The position numbers were made by a program, and so were the translations under genes. From Puccinia triticina (taxonomy: Eukaryota; Basidiomycota; Pucciniomycetes; Pucciniales; Pucciniaceae), in NCBI RefSeq assembly GCF_026914185.1, contig NC_070559.1, forward strand, positions 4,066,001-4,130,000: a stretch of 64,000 bases of DNA. The letters run 5' to 3'. Of the stretch, positions 22,381 through 34,573 are shown in pieces; the stretch's first letter is position 1, and each line of letters begins with the position of its first letter. The notes under the pieces are model-generated. The model searched no databases, had not been told where the DNA came from, and saw only the letters and a list, made by a program, of their open reading frames with translations.

Positions 22381-22621
22381 GGATGAAATCCAATCAGTCC
22401 TCAGACCCGCCAGCGCTTCTTGAGTCAAACAACCATTCACCCAGAAGAAGAACCAAGCCCTCCTCTTCCGACTCAACCCATATGCCAAGGTGTTGATCCA
22501 AAACAAGACTCTCAAGCAGGCAAAGAACTTGAAGGTCAAGGCTGCTGCCAAGTCCAAGAAGGGCACCAAGAATATGGTCCCTGCCGGCAAGAAATTCCTG
22601 TCCACCCTCCAAGCCTCTTGA
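22381..22621 (+). pseudogene. Ribosomal protein uL4 (RPL4) 3' fragment
   Basis: After a pyrimidine tract ending TTCTACCAG, the plus strand reads DEIQSVLRPAS, then an in-frame TGA, then VKQPFTQKKNQALLFRLNPY, AKVLIQNKTLKQAK and a Lys-rich tail ending STLQAS and a stop. RLNPYAK followed by a basic C-terminus is characteristic of eukaryotic uL4, a large-subunit cytosolic ribosomal protein. Only the last ~80 codons are present, with a TGA near 22420. I infer a dead partial copy: upstream exons are not visible and the functional gene must lie elsewhere. Confidence 0.7.
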
Positions 22622-22742
22622 TTGAGTTGTCCACTCAAATTTTTGCTCAGCAATAATAAGTATAATTGGCCCAATATGACCAAGAATGTCAGAACATATC
22701 ACTGACACTGTGTCCATGTTTTGTTCCACTACTTCTTCCAGT

Positions 22743-23625
22743 GGTGGGTAGTTACGTTACTGAAAACAGTAATGTAACAGTAACATCACAGTTTTTAAGC
22801 CATCATTGTTACAGTTACTCGTAACAGTGGTGCGCTACGTTGTTGTGCCACTGCTTGTCCCATTTTTTTCTGTTTGCTACGCTATCCAGGCCTGCTGAGT
22901 ATGTGATTTTGAATCCCATAGTACACAAGGTTGTGGGTTCAATACCCACTTCACTCAGACCATACTTTTTGCAAGTTCAATATGTTATGAGCCCAGAGCT
23001 ACCTGAGCGCTCCTTGCTTACAATAGAGACTTGATTAATTTGTGAATGCTTACTTGTAAGACCAAGCAAACCCTTATAAGCCGACATCTAGATCACGGGT
23101 TCAATACCTACGCTGATCATCTTTCCCACTCTCTCTTGGGGCCAATCCCCACTTCCCATCATGTAGCAAGGGGGGGTGTTGAGTTGTCTGTTAGTCTGCT
23201 ACCATGATGTATCACCACAGTATGGAGGGCTGTTGGATTGACCCATGAGCACAACTAACCAACCACTCAGCTGGCAGCCACAAGCGTCTGTAGCCCAGTT
23301 GGTAAATGCAGCACTCTCACATGTGTCTCAGCATAGCTGAGGTTTTGAGTTTCAATCTTACCAGACACATCTTCATTTTACAGTCTCTACACGCGGCGCA
23401 CCAGATAAAGAGCTGATTTCAGTGCCAAAACGGCCCTTGAGGGCTTGTTATTGCGTTATCCAAGCAATAACGTAGTGTAACAGCGTCGGAAAAAGACCCG
23501 TTACGCTATCCATATGCCACTTAAACGGCCTGTTCCTTGTAAGGTAACGGGGCGCGGTGGATAACACAGGTAGTTATGTTACGCAAATAGCACGGATAAC
23601 ACAACATAACGTAACTACCCACCGT
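22743..23625. mobile_element. GGTGGGTAGTTACGTTA element with tRNA-like interior
   Basis: The left end GGTGGGTAGTTACGTTA and right end TAACGTAACTACCCACC are exact complements (17 bp). Both termini carry GTTAC/GTAAC and CGTTATCC words like the 379-bp element at 6661-7039. The middle 500 bp differs and includes several tRNA-like pieces (22900-23120, 23286-23371). No clear target duplication was seen. Confidence 0.7.
23286..23371 (+). other. tRNA-like sequence
   Basis: GCGTCTGTAGCCCAGTTGGT resembles an acceptor strand plus A box. CTCAGCATAGCTGAG could be a long variable arm. GAGTTTCAATC resembles a B box, and CAGACAC could close the acceptor stem with one mismatch. The anticodon arm is poor. Best read as a tRNA-derived, SINE-like remnant inside a DNA element and not a working tRNA gene. 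Confidence 0.35.
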
Positions 23626-24244
23626 TAAGCCTTCTCATGTTGTGATTCTTGAAGGTCACCCACCACAGAGTTATCAACTCTAAACCCTTCTTTAGTCTGA
23701 CTCTTGCTCATCCATCAACCATCCTCCTCTGGACCTTGTTAATCCAAAATCTACTACTTCATCTTCAAAATGACAAGGCTCTCTGTGAATAATTCAACAA
23801 CCTCCTTTGATTCAAAGTTGAGTCTGCCAACATGGCCTAAGAAGTCAGTGGGCTGCTCTCATTATTGACACAAAGAACCACCTTCTTCATCAACTTGGGG
23901 AAAAGTTGCTGGGAAATCTAGCTTGTGGAGAAGCAGCACTGAACTATCATCCAGAAGAAGAGCTGGCACAGATCATTTATCATCCTTGAGACAATCAATC
24001 ACTCAAAAGTTACTTGTCTTTATCAGGCCACAACACTTCAGTCAGATCTCCTGCAAATCCACAGGATTCAATTCAACCCCTTTCCCTACTCAGCCCATCC
24101 TGCCCCATCCTTTGCCAATTCAACTATCTAATCTTATCCAACCACCTTCTGGCCTCATTGATTCAGTAGAAAATCAGCGGACTTGATTGTCCATCTCACT
24201 TCTGAATTTCAACAAGCTGATGATCTAGTTTAGCACCGTCAAAA

Positions 24245-25319
24245 ACCAGGGGAGATATGTTCCCACTCCCCAGGGAGTGCCGGAGCTGAATTCAATGTGA
24301 GTTTTGGTTGGATGTGAGCCTGATGTGCATTATTAACTCATCCTTAAATGAATTGAAGTGGATGCAGAAGTGAGTCAGAATTGATTTGGGAGTCAACACA
24401 ATGTTGTGTAGAATTCTTTTGTTTTCTAGGTACAACTAGAGGAAAAAATATGATGAAATGATATTTCACCCAAGTCCAACTCATCAATTGCTCCTGTTTG
24501 ATGATGTTGAAGGATAGGAAAGCAAAATTGCCATTTTTGAATGTAATTCCTGTAAAAAAAATGAGTTTCTTGTAATTCACATTATATGCCCTCATGTACA
24601 AAATTAAAGTAAAAGTCAACTTGGTATTATTGGGTTTAGAATTTTGGAATGTGGTAATGTTGCAGTAAAATTATTTTCTTGGAAATGCTGTAATTAATTT
24701 GAATTTGGCTAAAAGAAATGGTGATAAACTATTGTATTGGGGTAAAAGTCTGAGGTAAGTCAAGGTTGGATTGCAGTGCCACCCCAGTTTGGCCACATAT
24801 CCTGGCCTCTTCACAAAAATGATTATGTGATTTTTTTTTTTTTTTGCTTTTCAAAATCCACATGTGCACATGCAAGTGAACTTTTTTGCACTTTGCTAAT
24901 AGTCACCCTAATGTATGTGCGTACATTGAGGTGGAAATATCACAGGATGGGCCTTTCACAGCCACATGAAAAGTAAAAACTTTGTGTTGAGACACCAATT
25001 GTCCCCCTGATGTACGCGAGTACATGAGGGGGACAATATGGCATACTGCGCCTTTCACATCCCCATGAAAAGGACACACTGGTCATGGAGCCAAGAAAGG
25101 CCTATATTTTGGATGAGTTCTGGATGAATTCCAGATGATTTCTGGATTATTCCTTGGCAAGTTATGGTTTATTTCAGGATGATTTCCAACTGATTTCAAG
25201 CTAACTTCCAGTCTTGTTCATACCTATTCAATATTTCTTTACCAAAGGCCTCCAGCACAGTTATGGAAAAAAGTTACGGTAAGGCACTCCCTGGGGAGTG
25301 GGAACATATCTCCCCTGGT
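24245..25319. mobile_element. 1,075-bp element with 37-bp inverted repeats
   Basis: ACCAGGGGAGATATGTTCCC at the left is exactly complementary to the right end, and the match continues through ACTCCCCAGGGAGTGCC (37 bp in all). The interior is AT-rich with no transposase. GTACGCGAGTACATGAGG and GTGCGTACATTGAGGTGG near 24915-25030 form a partial internal duplication. A target duplication is not evident. Confidence 0.75.
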
Positions 25320-26320
25320 GAAAAGGGTAACTTCTGCTGCCACTCACTGGCTTTGTCCCTTCTAGGCCCTGAGCCATGTGATATTTATGTCAGCTTTTTT
25401 TATTGATTTCATTTGGTCACTCCAATTAGGCTGTCCTGTCATGAATCATCATTTTAGAAATTTTGATAAAAGCAGAAATAAGGCAGAAGTGTTCTACAAA
25501 GTCATCTACATTCATCCTCCACACAGTTTGAAGATTGATTTGGTTAAAGCATTTATTTCTTGACTAAACAGAACATAGAAAATATGTAAATATATAATGT
25601 ATAGAGTAAAACAACAATGAAACAAAACAAAACATGGGGAAATTACTTTTCATGGCAAAAATCAACATTGCTATATTATAATTCATGCCATTCAGCTTGC
25701 CCAGCTTGGGACAAATTGCACCATGTTCATGATGTCATGTTTGAATCTTCTGATGATTAAATACTGGTGAGATTCACACATTTTCCTAGACTAGAGTCAG
25801 TTGCACCATGAAAAACAATGTCTTGCTAGATGAAGCAAGGGTAACATCAGGCCAAATTCAGCCTGCCAACCATCATCTCACAAATTTGTTTGCCATCAAA
25901 ATTGATTGAAACTTAAGTTTGCCTAAAAAAAAAATCATGCATGTGACTCTATGCATCTATGCTTCTGTATTGCAGCTCAACTTTAATGCCCCTAGGGGCT
26001 AGGGCTGGCAAAAGTTCCACTTTTTTTTTCCCCACAACAGAGTATTGCAGGCAGCACAAGGTGACAAAACTGAGGTCCATAACTTCATGGACACAGCTTG
26101 TGACAGATGTGTGGATCCTCAAGTTGATTGGCAAGAAAGGGGCAACTTAAACATTGTAGAAGCATAAACTATTGGACATACACATCTTGACAAGGAGCCC
26201 AACCCAATGAATGATATTTTTTTGTTGTCTGGGGCCAAAAATGTGCACCCTTCACTATCTGGGAGTACTAAGCTGCATAACCCGGTATTCAAAAGTGAAC
26301 ATAAGCTTCTGGCTTAGAAA
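25320..26320. other. No gene recognised
   Basis: AT-rich intergenic DNA. No open frame over 65 codons, no inverted repeat and no family resemblance found. Confidence 0.4.
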
Positions 26321-26321
26321 A

Positions 26322-26487
26322 GGGGGTGAGTTAATTTTACATGGTATGTTTTACACCCGTCCGTCCATGCAAAAAATACCCATGTAAAATTGCATTTGAC
26401 CATGTCCAAAACCAATTTTACATAGATTGATGGTAAACTACCCCATGTAAACACGTGCCGTGTAACACACGGCCTGCAAAACTCGCT
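26322..26487. repeat. TTTTACAT-word repeat, left part
   Basis: Begins GGGGGTGAGTTAATTTTACA and carries repeated TTTTACAT and CATGTAAA words. It continues, after the KDZ and miniature LTR insertions, at 37792-37895, which ends TTACATCCCCC. The two parts look like one older element split by later insertions. A relative lies at 39508-39957. Confidence 0.55.
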
Positions 26488-26495
26488 CTGGTCGC

Positions 26496-26620
26496 CACCC
26501 CTGTCGGTACCATACAGCCTAATAGACAGTGCATGGAGGCGCGCTGTCAAGCCTTGCAGGTAGGTGATTCCGCCTCTCGTTTCATCTCGTTCCATCTCAG
26601 TCTCCCTCCCGCCATTTTAT
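26496..26620 (+). repeat. KDZ left terminal inverted repeat (125 bp)
   Basis: Identical to the complement of 37049-37173 except for TTCCATCTC here against TTCTATCTC there. Similarity stops sharply at both edges. The CTGGTCGC target duplication lies immediately outside. Confidence 0.95.
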
Positions 26621-26997
26621 TACATAACATAGCGGGCCTGCTGTAGCCAGTAACCGGGAAGGCATCGGATCAGATATCCGCGTTTGATCCCCTATCCGGG
26701 GAAGACTGTAACCCGAACCCATGCCCCCGTTGTGTTGGATATGTACATATTATGTGTCCCTGCTTAGCCTTATGTGTATGTAAATAAAATAGGTACCCGA
26801 TCCCAACGTGCATTCTTCAAGTCTCTATGTACACCACTTGGCCACGACAACTATCCTTCGACCCACCACCTCTCGTCTGAGTGATCCGACCGGAAAAAGA
26901 CACACCCTCGGCCTTGGCTCCCACCTTGCCCTTTCTGTCATACGCCAAAAGTTGGATAACTCTTGGAGCCCAACGACTCGGACAAGGCCAAACAAAC

Positions 26998-29900
26998 ATG
27001 ACTCGCCGATGCCACAACGACCCCACCTCTTTTATCAACTTTCTGGACACCACAGGTACCTCAAGACGACACCGTACCCGGAGAGCCCGCGCTAGGGAAG
27101 CCTCAAGAGAGCGAGCCGAGGAAAGCGCGTACCTCACCGAGCTTTCTATTGCTCAACAGCTCGGCCATATTGCTAGACCCACCATCCAGCAACCACACGA
27201 AAGACCCTTCAATGATCAGGAAGCCCACTTCGAGCCCCAGATTGGAAGCTACCAGGACCCAGAAATCGACGGGAACCAAGAAATCCTGCCGAGCGCTGCA
27301 CACGCTGCATACTTCCGAAGCCGACGTTACGCTGAACATCGTGAACGGATGAGTCAACGGTGGAGTGAACTTGAGGAGATGGCTGCTGCAGCCTTTTTTG
27401 AGTGTCAAAAAACTTACTCCAACTGGACCACCCTTCCCAGTAACTACGACTTACCACTCAATTCTTGTAAATGTACAGCAGCTGAAATTTGTACAAGAAA
27501 GGTTGACCTCATTGATATCATTGGTAAGCCCTCAGAGTCAAAGCAATCTCAGATGGTTATTATACAGGCATACTAACATAAACTGTGCTACAGGCCGAAG
27601 TACGACCTACGTTCCATTTTGCAAATGCACATCTGATGTTGTCCGACTTATATATTATGGATACATTGCGAGCTCGCCCGACAAACCTCGGACAGCATTT
27701 TCCATCCGACTTATTCAATTTCATCACCTCCTCTGGCAATCATCCGTCCTATCAGCATCGTCTTTTGTGAAAGCTCTTTCATGCTTTTTAGATACTCGAA
27801 GCAAGTCCCCTTTGTATGCTCGCGGCCTCAAGTACAAAAAAAGAGACCTGCGAATTCCTTTTTCGTACAGCGTTGATCTGTATTCTCGGATTATCTTAAT
27901 TCAAAAGACAGTCCAGGATGATGTGCTGAATTCCTCCTCAGCAGACCGTTGGGCAAGCAAGTGCTCACGGTGTTTTGGACCAAAGGAAGGGGAAATAAAG
28001 ACTGACCCAAGTGAACCGGATGTGATAGTTGCATTGGATGGCAACTTCCAGCAGCGCCACTATGCCTATGCAAGTAAGGACAATCCTGATGAAGAAAAGT
28101 ATCCAAAAAGCTTTGTCAGACCTTCTAAGATTGCGGCAGATGCGGTATTGTTTACTGCAACGGACTCTGCGGCTGTTGGAATTGACGTGAGCCAAAATTG
28201 AAGATCAATAAGCTTGATATATGATACAAGTTCAATAGCTGAGTGTTATACTTAAAATTTGCCGAAATGCAGCCACCCTGCTCAGACACTCATAAGGCTG
28301 CCAATGACACACGAAATGAAACAACATGGGAAAAGTGTGATGACAATGGTCTTTTTGCGAGTACCTGCCGCCACGATATTCCCCTGCTCTTTGTGAACAT
28401 ATTTAAAACTGGCGAAAAGTAAGCTTGCATCAAGCATCTTACAATACACACACAATGGTCATGACTCTGACGGCCTTTGATCAGGCTGTATTATCCAATT
28501 TCAATTATCCAACACCTCCTGGATGAGTTTCCTCAAGATCAGATTGGGATTCTCTATGACCTTGGTTGCCATTTGGAGGCCCACATTCGGAAGGTATGTG
28601 CTCACCATAATCTTGGAGGTTAAAGAATTAAATAGAAACTGATATGTGATTTTGTTTCTTTTTACTACTCAAAAAAACTGACAACAAAGCGACATTTGAT
28701 GTCTGACCGGGTAGATGACATTTCATTTGGCACATCGGTCTTTCATGCGTATGTGCATGAATGGTCATGCCAGGTCAAGTATAACCCACGTCTCAATAAT
28801 GGGTGGGGTCTCTCTGATGGTGAAGGCCTTGAGCGGTTATGGTTGTTTTTATCGCCGTTGATATCCACTCTCCGTGTCTCCACTTGACTACATCGCCTCC
28901 TCTCCCTGCATTCTCGCGCCGAGTACTTCTCCAATTACTTAAACGAGATGGCAGGTGAGTACTTCCATCAGGATTGTTTTGATTTATTATGTTGGTGATT
29001 GTAAAACTCACTCCAAACCCTGTGCCGCTTTGGGATAGCCTACTGGCTATCACAAAAATTAGAACATTCAAAAGGTGTTGCTGACACCGCTTGATTGGCA
29101 CTTGCAAAGCTCCATCAAACACCAAATGCCGCCACCCCTGGACAGAATTATAGCGACCAATTTTTTGAAGAACAGTGGCAGGAGGAAAAATCATACCATC
29201 TCAATGCGGACACAACTGAACGGCATCAAGTTGAACTTGGCCATCTTCTCTGCCTGGAGGAGGAACTGAACAGTGCATGGTGAGATTTTGTGTTTAAATA
29301 TTGCTAGCTACGGTCTGCACTCTCTGACAATCCTACTAGGAGTACTGTCCCCATGACACCTGACCAGGTGATTGTTTGAATAAACACACTTTCCACGGTA
29401 CAAAGAAAGCTTGCAGCACAAAGAGAAATTGTGGGTAACACTGGTGTGGCCGATGGCTTGTCAGGTTGGTTGACCAGATACCTGGCTAAATATTAGATTA
29501 CTGATTGTTCCATCCAAATCGATGTTCTCAATCAATGCAGTTGAGCAACAGGATCAATTGAAGATGATCTGGTATCTGAAAACTGAGTTGCGCAAGTCTT
29601 TTTTGGCGCTTGTGGAAGAAAAGCAGCCGCTGCTGCGAGTTTGTCGTGCTGGTGATAGTTCAACACTTGGTGAGCATTGTTTTCTTTTGGCCAAGGAATG
29701 AATGGTTGGGGCCCATCTGACCCTATCCTTTTTAATGACTAAAAAAATAGGAACTCGTGGGCAGCAAAAGCTACAAGAAGCACTTCGCAAACGGGCCGGA
29801 AAACTTTGCACTGTCCTTGAAAAATACAACAGTCACATTGAAGCATTCCTTGTCAGCAATCCCAACCGGCCCGCCCCACCTATAATAGAGTATTGTGAAC

Positions 29901-30781
29901 TACTTGGATTGCAGCCCGAGGATAATTTCTGGAACGATGGCCTTTTCACCAATGCCCACGAGCCATGGGCAGTTGACCCCCTCACCCAGCAAGGAATACG
30001 GCATCTAGAATCCTATAAGCGAGCGGTGGAGGAAAAACGGTGTCTTGGGTGGGAAGTCCGTCGAGCAATGCGATGGGCAACAAAACAAAACGATGATCAT
30101 CTAGAGATTTTACTAGCGCTCTTTGAGTTAAGTCGCAATCCTCAAGAGGAAGTCCCCACTGCTTTGCAGCCACTATTACGGCACCAATATCTTGACCATC
30201 AGTCCTTAGAATCGAAAATCAAGTCCTCCTTAGTTGTACTTCATTTGGGATTGATTCGTATCTGCAATTTGCAGCTTGACTGGAATCGGCATATTATTGG
30301 AGTGATTGAGGGAACAGAGGCACAAGCTGGCGATACAATACTCGTGACGAAGTGGATTTCTCAAGTTGAACGGATCAAATATGCAACGACAAAAGGTTTG
30401 CTTTCCCAAATTCCAGGCGAGCTCAACAAAGCAGCGGTCCGATTCCTTGCAGGCTTTGAAGTAATCAATCATCCGACAGATCCTTCAGCAAGCAGTTCGA
30501 ATCAAAACAACTCAGTTCCTCCTACCACCCCAGAGGGTGACATCAATCCACGCAACGAACCTTCTCCCAGTGGCAGAGTTACCGCGGAATCACAAGAATC
30601 CAATGGACTGGCTGAAAGAAATGATCTAGAAGACCAATCTGACGAAGATGCTGAAGGAGAGGAGGATACATACCTTGAAGACATGGAGGGTATTCTGGCG
30701 GAGACCATGCAGGCTGACCTTGAGCAAGAACATGGAGTCCGGATAGGCCAGGATCATTTTGTGGATCAAATGATGAATTAA
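26998..30781 (+). pseudogene. CxC/KDZ transposase, two in-frame TGA codons
   Basis: Predicted catalyst of the element's cut-and-paste transposition. The start is MTRRCHNDPT (AAACAAAC before ATG). Exons include 26998-27523, 27594-28196, 28273-28418, 28485-28593, 28690-28954, 29075-29279 and a 28-nt exon at 29340-29367; the last begins about 29752. Intron 1 has a TACTAAC branch site. Exons 1-2 carry the Cys cluster (NSCKCTAAEICTRK ... FCKCTSD) and KPRTAFSIRLIQFHHLLW. All three predicted catalytic acids are visible: VIVALDGNFQQRHY, ILYDLGCHLEAH and LSDGEGLERLW. The C-terminus is acidic and disordered, ending QMMN. TGA codons at 28885-28887 (after LRVST) and 29092-29094 (after GVADTA) fit CGA-to-TGA changes and would truncate the protein just after the catalytic Glu. 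Confidence 0.88.
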
Positions 30782-30964
30782 CAATTTTTTCACTTGAATT
30801 AAGATCTGAATCATTGTTGTTTATTACACTATTTATACATAACTTGGAAATGAAATGAGTAAATTTGCTGCAAGGATTGAAGATAAGAGATTGATTCCTA
30901 TCCTGATGCTTTGAAAGCTTTTAATCCAATTTGAGTCCAAAGGGAAAAATAATTTTTTAACAAT
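30782..30964. other. 3' flank of KDZ transposase
   Basis: AT-rich presumed 3' UTR and terminator region; nothing distinct seen. Confidence 0.3.
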
Positions 30965-31590
30965 GATTATTTGTCACTTTTGAATGACTTCATTTTATGA
31001 TCAGGAAATCAAAATAAATGTGTATGCCTGTATAAGACCTTAGTAAGCAGATGTGTATCTGGGGTGGCTGTGGGTCAAAAATTTGAAAATTTGAGTGACC
31101 CCATTTGATCAAAATAAATTCAGGATATAGAAGTGTGCTTGTTAAATTACTATTTGTGCACACCCATAGTGTTTGATATTGTTGGTCAAATGGGGTCATT
31201 CAAAAGTGACCAACAATTTCTTTCAGGATGAGAAATATTATTACCCACTCTTGTATTACCTACTTTGGCTAGGAGGCTCCAAAGATACATATATATTGCT
31301 TACTAAAGTGTTATATGTGCACACATATGACTTTGGATGTTGTTGGTCAAATGAGGTGGTTCAAAAGTGACCAATCACATTTTTCAACCTAAATAATATT
31401 ACTCACTTTTTCACAACCTCATTTTGCCAACAGCCACCAAAGATATATATATACCTACCAAAGTATTATATGTGCAAACACATAATTTTTGATGTTGTTG
31501 GAGTTCATTCAGAAATGAAAACTTGTAATTTTAGTCTGAAACATGTTGTTGGTCATGGTTGAATTACCATGACCAACAACATGAATATAT
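30965..31590. repeat. Foldback/tandem repeat inside the KDZ element
   Basis: About 160-bp units sharing GTTGTTGGTCAAATGRGGT, TTCAAAAGTGACCAA and TATATGTGCACACATA occur near 31150, 31320 and 31470, and in reverse near 31000-31110. A perfect 17-bp hairpin (CATGTTGTTGGTCATGG and its complement, 8-nt loop) lies at 31542-31583. Probably a non-autonomous element inserted into the transposon. Confidence 0.55.
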
Positions 31591-31889
31591 CTATAGATCT
31601 ATGGCTTCCCCCATCAATTTTATACTTTCTGTGCTGTTGATTCAGACGCAAATCATGCTTGAATCCTTTTCCAACAACTCTGATTTATATAAGATAACAC
31701 TCAATATTGGAGTAGTTTGAAGATTTGAGGCTACCATGTTGTTTCTACTACAAAAATATTCATGGCACTGTGCCTGTCATTTTTTATTGATTAATCTTAG
31801 TAACTTTTCTGCAGATGCTTGATGGTGTAGGATGTTTCTAGTATTATTGAGAACTCTTTGCACCAATCATAAAACTGATTCACTCAGCC

Positions 31890-32560
31890 ACAACTCAAAT
31901 TCTGAATTTCCAAATGATATTATCATTGTAGCAAATCATGGAACATGGGCTTTTCAATCCATCTATAAACCAAGTGTCCTGTCTGAAGTGTTGAAGGTGT
32001 AATCCCTGTAGAAGGGAACATGGCCAGCAGTGATCTAACTGCTGAGACCCATGCTGCCAAGTATGCTCAGCTCTCTGCTGCCAATTATGCTCAGCTTCCT
32101 GCTGCAGCTGCTTATCACAGTGCAGAAAGTAATAAGAAAAGAAATGCTCCAGAGGACTGGAGCATTCCTGCAAGGAGGAGAAAAGTATAGGTACTTTTCT
32201 CTCCCATACTTTTGACAATGACTTTTCATTGAGAAAGTACGCTGAGAATCAATCTCTCAGCAGCATTTGTTTACTATAAATACTGGGCTCTCTTTGCCCC
32301 TCTTCACATTCATTCATACTCATACTCTCATTCTCACTCACACTCTCACACTTGCTCTCACTCACACACATCCACTTTTATCTTGATCTCATCATATATA
32401 CAACCATAGCCCTGTCTGGTAGCCTTTGCTCAAACAGATAGAAAATAGAATTATTATTGCAAATTTCATACCACAAACTCTACAAACTTTACATGAAGAA
32501 CTTTTCCTTGTGGAACATTTAATCATGGCATCTTGTTTTGACTTTTCATGAAATTTTGTG
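31890..32560 (+). other. LTR-like promoter region inside the KDZ element
   Basis: Contains tandem GCTGCCAAGTATGCTCAGCT words (32040-32110), a TATAAATACTGGGCTCTC box at about 32275, then a CATTCATACTCATACTCTCA pyrimidine-rich leader. This looks like the promoter of a solo LTR. Ends and target duplication were not resolved. Confidence 0.35.
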
Positions 32561-32639
32561 CCAAACATGGAGTATTTCAGTGCATTAAATTTAAAACAAC
32601 ATGTTGCTGCTAAGTTTGGGTTAAAAATAAATTTTTAAC

Positions 32640-34573
32640 AAAGATTTAAATGCCCCCTGCCATCCCCATGGGCTGCAGGATATGTATATTCCACAGTACT
32701 AGTAGGTTGCGGTTTCCGTGTGACAAACCACGGGCAGGGAGCAAAACGTGTGCGTGCGTGTCCAGTGGAGTCCGACCAATCATAGCGTGCCACCAGCCAG
32801 GCCCTCCGCAAACCACAGGTTACATGTTGCGTGAAATCCGTGTACCCATCCAACTCAGCTGCTCCCAGCGCCCGTGGCCACGTCAGCACCCGCAACACTC
32901 CGAGCTCAGCGAACCAGGGACCGCACACATCCGACATCGATCGTCAAGAGCCCCTTGTCCCCCACTACCCTGATCGTTCGCACGGGTTAAGTCTGACGAC
33001 CATCAGGGTACAAGAGGGACTCGTGTGGTTCTTTTCGTCCGCCTTCGACCAAACCGTCTCCGCCAACCAGAAATCCAACAGGGTCTTGTCGCGAACCGCC
33101 TACAGAACAACCGGCCCGATTGAGTCTGACTCGAGCAGCTGCAGCAGGCTATAAGTTGATCGGGTTTTTTGGTACCTTTGGATCCCGATGTTCGGTCTCA
33201 TTTCATCAGAAGAGGAGAAAAAAAAACAGCTGACACATCTGATTCGGTATGGTTTTGTTTTGCAGGCCCGGGCCACTGAGTCACCCGAGTAGATTCCCAA
33301 GTTGAGTGTACAATTTGGGTGCTGGCAAGATGTGATGAACGAGAAAACTGACCCATTGACACCTTTGATGTAGACCCGATTGCAGTAGATGAGCACTTGG
33401 GCGCGGCTGTACTAATCCGAGCAATCTGAATACATTATAAAGCGAGGAAAGTGGGATTGGGACAGACCGAAATTCTGGATGGTGATGTTTTCTGGGGAAG
33501 AGTGGTAAGCGACGGCGCGGGCGAGTTCCTGATAGAGATTAGGGAAGAGGGCCAAGCACTGATCCTTGCCGATCATGTTCTACATTGCAGGGCCGAAGTC
33601 GAGGCCGGAGTCAGGCTGGTAAGGTTTTTGGAGAGTGTTTCTCTAGACATAGCTTGGAGGAGAGCAGGCCGGGCAGGGTGGCATTCAGGGCGCTAGAAAT
33701 GATGTTACAGACCTGCGAGACAACATTTGTCAGCTAGTTCGTGTGCCACAGCAAATGGGGATCGTTCAGGTTCCGAAACAACTGTGGCTCGATCACTAGG
33801 ACTCCCAATCGATATGTACAGTGAACAGAGCCTCACAAACAGTCTTTCCAGCGACTCTGGCCCTTCAACTTAGACGTGTGGAGCGGATTGAAGCGCAGCA
33901 GTAGCACCGGTCGTTCTGCCATTCTTTTTTTTTGTAAAAGCACAAAAAGTCTGAATGGTTAATGTATACTGAAGATCTCGATGAGATCGGTGGGCCGGCT
34001 GGTGGCCGGAAAGTCCGAGAGAATGGAGCGGGAAAGCCTCACCAAAATGGCCAGGCCAAGCAGTTGGCTGAGGAGATTTCCACCTCATCAAACTGCCGAA
34101 GCAGCTCTCTTCAGCTACATCCAATACGCATATTGGTGGGCTTCTCTGGAAGACTGGCAGTCTGGTTCAGATCTCTTGCACTTTTTAAAGTGCCGATGGC
34201 TCAGACGGACTGTCACGAAGGGAACAAAGTCCCACCCTACTTCCTGAACAAAAAGCACACAACGCAAAAGCTTCCCTGTCTTTCAAGCAGTACTTTTGGG
34301 TGCAATAAGTTAATTCAACATGTTTTTCAAACCATATGTTGAGTGTTGAGGCTATGTAGACACAAAATAGAGCAAGCAGTATAGTAATTTGGTGCATTTT
34401 ATTTTGAGGAATCAAGTCGAGTGCACACAACCTGTGAAAAATATGAATTGAAGAGGAATCGGCAGGTCAACAAGTAAACAGTCACAGCAAAGGGCATGAT
34501 AGGGTAGCAAGATGGACAACCACAATAAAGAGTTAGTTATCAGTCAGCTATGTATTACGATTGTCACAACTGT
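32640..34573. other. Unassigned interior of the KDZ transposon
   Basis: Higher GC than the flanks. Open frames up to 126 codons occur on both strands (32650-33154 and 33451-33696 plus; 33962-34342 plus; 34185-34430 minus). None shows a recognised domain, and splice signals are not convincing. It may hold the 3' ends of the two convergent genes, a third small gene, or remnants of earlier insertions. Confidence 0.35.

Noticed and set aside
22900..23120. Candidate tRNA genes (GGGTTCAATACCC T-arm-like words)
   Set aside because: No complete cloverleaf could be drawn; the pieces are scattered and lie inside an inverted-repeat element.
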